Part shown: piece by piece, positions 5,278 through 7,755 of the stretch
Layout: each line of letters begins with the position of its first letter
Numbering within the stretch: the first letter of the stretch is position 1
Source: Chloroflexota bacterium
Lineage (GTDB): Bacteria; Chloroflexota; Dehalococcoidia; GIF9; UBA5629
Assembly: GCA_026389695.1 (NCBI GenBank)
Contig: JAPLHI010000090.1
Coordinates: forward strand, 1-7,755
Direction of reading: 5' to 3'
DNA length: 7,755 nt
Made by a program: the position numbers and the translations under genes
The notes under the pieces: generated by a model
What the model was told of the DNA's origin: nothing
The model's database searches: none
The model's input: only the letters and a program-made list of their open reading frames with translations

Positions 5278-7050
5278 ATGATAATTAAGGTGCTGGCAGC
5301 CGTCACACTTTTTGCCATTTTTCTCAGCTTGGTGCCCTCAGGAAATGTACATGCGGTGGTGGGGATGAGCCCGACTCAGGGTATGGTTGGACTTGAAGTT
5401 ACTATTTCTGATCTGACTGAAGGTGCCTCTTTTAAAATTAAATGGGATGGTGTGGCTATAAAGCAGGGTATTATAGGTACTACAAGAGCAGCCTTCTACA
5501 TTGTGCCCGAGTCATATGGCGGTGAACACAGGGTAATTGTAGAGAGTCCGCCGGATACCCAAATATTTAGCGGGACATTTGCTGTAGTGCCCAATATAAC
5601 TATCAGCCCTAACTCCGGAGCTGTGGAAACGGCTGTCACCGTAGTAGGCCGAGGCTTCGGTGTCAGCGAAAAGAACGTGGCAGTAACTTACGAAGGAGTT
5701 ATTGTAAAGTCAAGCCTCACAGCAGGTGAAAATGGCTCATGGAATACCAGCTTCTTTGTGACACCGTCAACCAGAGGTAGCCATCCCATTGACGCATCAG
5801 GTGATATCACCAAAGCGTCCGATGTTGCAGACAAGAATTTCGCCGTCAGTCCTACCGTCAAAATGGATCCTGTTGCAGGTGGTGTAGGCGCGCTGGTAAC
5901 GATGACGGCCACTGGGTTTGCTAATGCTGAGTCGGGTATTAAGGTTACATATTCCGGAAAAGAAGTCAGATCCGGCATAATTGCAGAAGTCAGCGGTTCC
6001 TGGTCCACTTCATTTGCTATCCCGAGTTCTACCAGGGGCACCCATATAGTTAACGCCTTAGGCAATATCACTTCTGCCACAGACATCGGTGATATAGTAT
6101 TCACAGTAGCCCCGGCCGTGAATATCAGCCCCAATACAGGGTATGTGGAAGATACAATCAAGGTCACCGGCAGCGGCTATGCCAATAACGAGACAGGTAT
6201 TGAAGTGACATTAGACGGAAAAACTATTGAACGCGGTATCAATGCCGATGATTCAGGTTTCTGGTCAACATCACTTAAGATACCTCCCTGTATTAATGGC
6301 CCTCATATTATAACGGCGCTAGGTAAAATCACACCGGTTTCCGCAATAACTCCTTCAACATTCAACACCCAATCTCAGGTGATAAGCGTCCCTAAGAGCG
6401 GTAATGTTAAAGACCAGATCAGGGTTACCGGCAACGGTTTCAGCTCCAATAAGGATTTCAGTTTATCCTTTGATATTACTTCTGTAGCCAGCGGAACAAC
6501 CACCGAATATGGTGAATTTTCTGCCAGCTTCCCGGCTCCCGGCGGCAAGAGTGGAGCTATTGCAATCACAGCCACAGACGCCAAGAATATAACTGCCTCA
6601 ACAACTTTCAATATGGAGACGACAGCACCTGAAGTACCTGCTATTTCATCACCCAAAGACGGCGCTACTGTCGGTTTCATGGGTGATACCAAGGTAACCT
6701 TCGACTGGTCAGATGTCTCTGATCCCAGCGGTGTCTTATATTCTATCGAAGTAAGTGATCAGTCAAATTTCGTCAAGAAATTAGTCAGCCATGCTAAATT
6801 AACCGATTCAAAATACACGTTAACCGAGGCTGAAGCGCTGCCTCTCGGAGAATACTACTGGCACGTAAATGCCACCGATGGCGCAGGCAATGCCAGCGAC
6901 TGGACACCGGCAACTATGGTCAAAGTAGGATTTATTACTTCAACGATGTTGCTTTATATCGCAGTCGGAGTAGTCGTCCTGCTGGTTGCATTAATGGTTC
7001 TGAACAGAGCTACCAAGAAGAAGAAGAAGCCGAAAAGAGACTGGGAGTAG
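5278..7050 (+). CDS. Secreted, membrane-anchored Ig-like (IPT/TIG-like) repeat protein
   Basis: I do not recognise a named gene. The 590-residue product has a Sec signal peptide (K4, hydrophobic core 5-19, likely cleavage after V24-H25-A26). About five Ig-like beta-sandwich units follow: 27-103 (divergent), 104-191, 192-278, 279-366 and 367-448. Then comes a fibronectin-III/PKD-like unit at 450-550 starting APEVPAISSPKDG and containing YYWHVNATDGAGNASDW. A transmembrane helix (556-575) and a lysine-rich cytoplasmic tail KKKKKPKRDWE end the chain. Orientation is therefore a large extracellular region held by one C-terminal helix. Units 2-4 share GSWST-type and RGxH-type motifs. No LPxTG or other sorting motif precedes the helix, and no enzymatic motif is seen; the only cysteine is C338. 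A cell-surface structural, adhesion or binding role is inferred from architecture alone. It is probably its own unit, ending at the terminator at 7079-7108. Confidence 0.88.
   Translation: MIIKVLAAVTLFAIFLSLVPSGNVHAVVGMSPTQGMVGLEVTISDLTEGASFKIKWDGVAIKQGIIGTTRAAFYIVPESYGGEHRVIVESPPDTQIFSGTFAVVPNITISPNSGAVETAVTVVGRGFGVSEKNVAVTYEGVIVKSSLTAGENGSWNTSFFVTPSTRGSHPIDASGDITKASDVADKNFAVSPTVKMDPVAGGVGALVTMTATGFANAESGIKVTYSGKEVRSGIIAEVSGSWSTSFAIPSSTRGTHIVNALGNITSATDIGDIVFTVAPAVNISPNTGYVEDTIKVTGSGYANNETGIEVTLDGKTIERGINADDSGFWSTSLKIPPCINGPHIITALGKITPVSAITPSTFNTQSQVISVPKSGNVKDQIRVTGNGFSSNKDFSLSFDITSVASGTTTEYGEFSASFPAPGGKSGAIAITATDAKNITASTTFNMETTAPEVPAISSPKDGATVGFMGDTKVTFDWSDVSDPSGVLYSIEVSDQSNFVKKLVSHAKLTDSKYTLTEAEALPLGEYYWHVNATDGAGNASDWTPATMVKVGFITSTMLLYIAVGVVVLLVALMVLNRATKKKKKPKRDWE
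5587..6375 (+). repeat. Three tandem homologous Ig-like repeat units within the surface protein gene
   Basis: Residues 104-191, 192-278 and 279-366 are each 87-88 residues and line up along their whole length. Each starts with a variant of SPNSG/DPVAG/SPNTG, continues with a T-x-x-G-x-G/A strand, then GSWNTSF, GSWSTSF or GFWSTSL, then TRGSH, TRGTH or INGPH, and ends in a DIT/NIT/KIT strand. The DNA is clearly diverged between units, so these are old duplications, unlike recently expanded repeats. The unit at 367-448 is a more distant member (GEFSASF) and 27-103 more distant still. Confidence 0.8.
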
Positions 7051-7078
7051 AATTCTTTACTGATATTGTTAGATCGAT

Positions 7079-7108
7079 AAAAAACCCGCCTATATAGGCG
7101 GGTTTTTT
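7079..7108. terminator. Bidirectional intrinsic terminator
   Basis: AAAAAACCCGCC, TATATA, GGCGGGTTTTTT: a perfect palindrome of 30 bases whose GC-rich stem is flanked by an A-run on the left and a T-run on the right. On the plus strand it ends transcription of the repeat protein 28 bases after its stop; on the minus strand it would end transcription of the livF-like gene, whose stop is at 7156. Its position between convergent genes fits a shared terminator. Confidence 0.95.
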
Positions 7109-7155
7109 ATTCATCGCCGCAATAACTTCCAGTCTTATCAGCGGTGACTAAACAA

Positions 7156-7755
7156 TTAACCACCAAGATACGCATGCTTAATCCGTTCGTCGTTAACCAT
7201 TGCGCCCGCCTCTCCCTCAAGCACGCACCTACCCGCTTCGAGCACATAAGCACGCCTGGCCAGATTGAGCGCCATGCGGGCGTTTTGCTCCACCAGGATA
7301 ATACTAATACCACGGTTGTTAATCTCCTTAATAATCAGCCCTACCTGCTCAACAACCAGCGGCGAAAGTCCCATACTTGGCTCATCCATCATCATCAGTT
7401 TGGGCTGGTTCAGCAATGCGCGGGCAATTGCCAGCATCTGCTGCTCTCCGCCGCTCAGGCTGCCGGCAATCTGATTCCTGCGTTCTTTTAAAATCGGGAA
7501 GTGGTCATAGATATTTTGAAAACCTGCGGCCGCCTCCTTTTTACTCTTCCTCAAATAAGCCCCGATCTCCAGATTTTCCATTACAGACAGAGGGGCCAGA
7601 ATTCTCCTGCCCTCCGGAACGTGGGATATGCCCAGTTTGACTATTTCATGCGCCTTCAACCCGCTAATCCTCTTTCCGTAGAACCGGATCTCCCCTGCAC
7701 TCGGAGTCTTCAGGCCTGAGATTGTTCGCAGAGTTGTGGTTTTTCCTGCTCCGTT
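7156..7755 (-). CDS. livF: Branched-chain amino-acid-type ABC transporter ATP-binding protein LivF, N-terminus cut
   Basis: ATP-hydrolysing subunit of a LivFGHMJ-type importer, acting at the inner face of the membrane; such systems carry branched-chain amino acids, and related ones carry urea, amides or aromatic acids. The frame is open from the window edge: the first visible residues NGAGKTT are the end of the Walker A loop, so 199 residues are present and about 35 are missing relative to the usual 235. Further motifs: VPEGRRIL in the Q-loop region, signature LSGGEQQ (7438-7458), Walker B LMMMDEPSMGL, and the switch segment ILVEQNARMAL typical of LivF. A TTG at 7657-7659 is internal, because the Walker A end lies upstream of it. 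The gene is last in its operon, as livF often is, and faces the repeat protein gene. The substrate cannot be told; LivF is favoured over LivG by the short compact end after the switch region. Confidence 0.88.
   Translation of the reverse strand, partial: NGAGKTTTLRTISGLKTPSAGEIRFYGKRISGLKAHEIVKLGISHVPEGRRILAPLSVMENLEIGAYLRKSKKEAAAGFQNIYDHFPILKERRNQIAGSLSGGEQQMLAIARALLNQPKLMMMDEPSMGLSPLVVEQVGLIIKEINNRGISIILVEQNARMALNLARRAYVLEAGRCVLEGEAGAMVNDERIKHAYLGG

Noticed and set aside
5688..6167. 159-codon minus-strand open frame inside the repeat protein gene
   Set aside because: It is a shadow of the repeat-coding strand; the Val/Pro/Ala-rich translation mirrors codon bias and has no motif.
6946..7047. 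Sortase-type sorting signal at the end of the repeat protein
   Set aside because: The helix plus lysine tail resembles the second and third parts of such signals, but no LPxTG, PEP or similar motif precedes the helix, so a plain membrane anchor is more likely.
7144..7491. 115-codon plus-strand open frame opposite livF
   Set aside because: It lies antisense to the LivF signature and Walker B motifs, which are clearly the real coding content.
7657..7659. TTG as the start of the livF-like gene
   Set aside because: The same frame continues upstream to the window edge and encodes NGAGKTT of Walker A, so the true start lies outside the window.

Overview
The window reads as a piece of a bacterial chromosome with balanced base composition and tightly packed genes. 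No phage, insertion sequence, RNA gene or CRISPR array is visible. The gene content suggests an anaerobic or facultative environmental bacterium: a stand-alone glycerol-3-phosphate dehydrogenase, a class I acyl-CoA ligase, a LivF-type ABC ATPase, and an Ig-like repeat surface protein with a C-terminal membrane anchor and lysine-rich tail. The style of the surface protein reminds me of Dehalococcoidia (Chloroflexota) genomes, but that is an impression and not a demonstrated placement; Firmicutes or Desulfobacterota remain possible.

Layout. Positions 1-363 hold the 3' end of a HesA/MoeB/ThiF (E1-like) adenylyltransferase that lacks the usual cysteine pairs. A 117-bp gap follows, containing a good candidate control region: an extended -10 hexamer inside a perfect dyad, just ahead of glpK. 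Then come three closely spaced plus-strand genes, glpK (481-1983), a glpD/glpA-type FAD glycerol-3-phosphate dehydrogenase (1997-3598) and an AMP-binding acyl-CoA ligase-like protein (3652-5187). After a 90-bp AT-rich gap with a very strong ribosome binding site comes a 590-residue secreted, membrane-anchored protein built of tandem Ig-like (IPT/TIG-like) repeats (5278-7050). A perfectly palindromic bidirectional terminator (7079-7108) separates it from a convergent minus-strand livF-like gene (7156-7755) that runs off the right edge. No stretch longer than about 120 bases is without a gene.

How the genes work together. GlpK phosphorylates glycerol and the dehydrogenase oxidises glycerol-3-phosphate to dihydroxyacetone phosphate, passing electrons to the quinone pool. 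The third gene would place acyl-group activation in the same transcript, consistent with use of lipid-derived glycerol and acids. However, this protein carries Arg in place of the normally catalytic lysine of motif A10 and a degenerate P-loop, so its activity is uncertain. The surface protein and the LivF-type importer subunit look like separate transcription units.

The most interesting points are the glpK control region, the divergent active-site motifs of the acyl-CoA ligase-like protein, and the cysteine-free ThiF-like protein. I did not find a clearly new multi-gene system.
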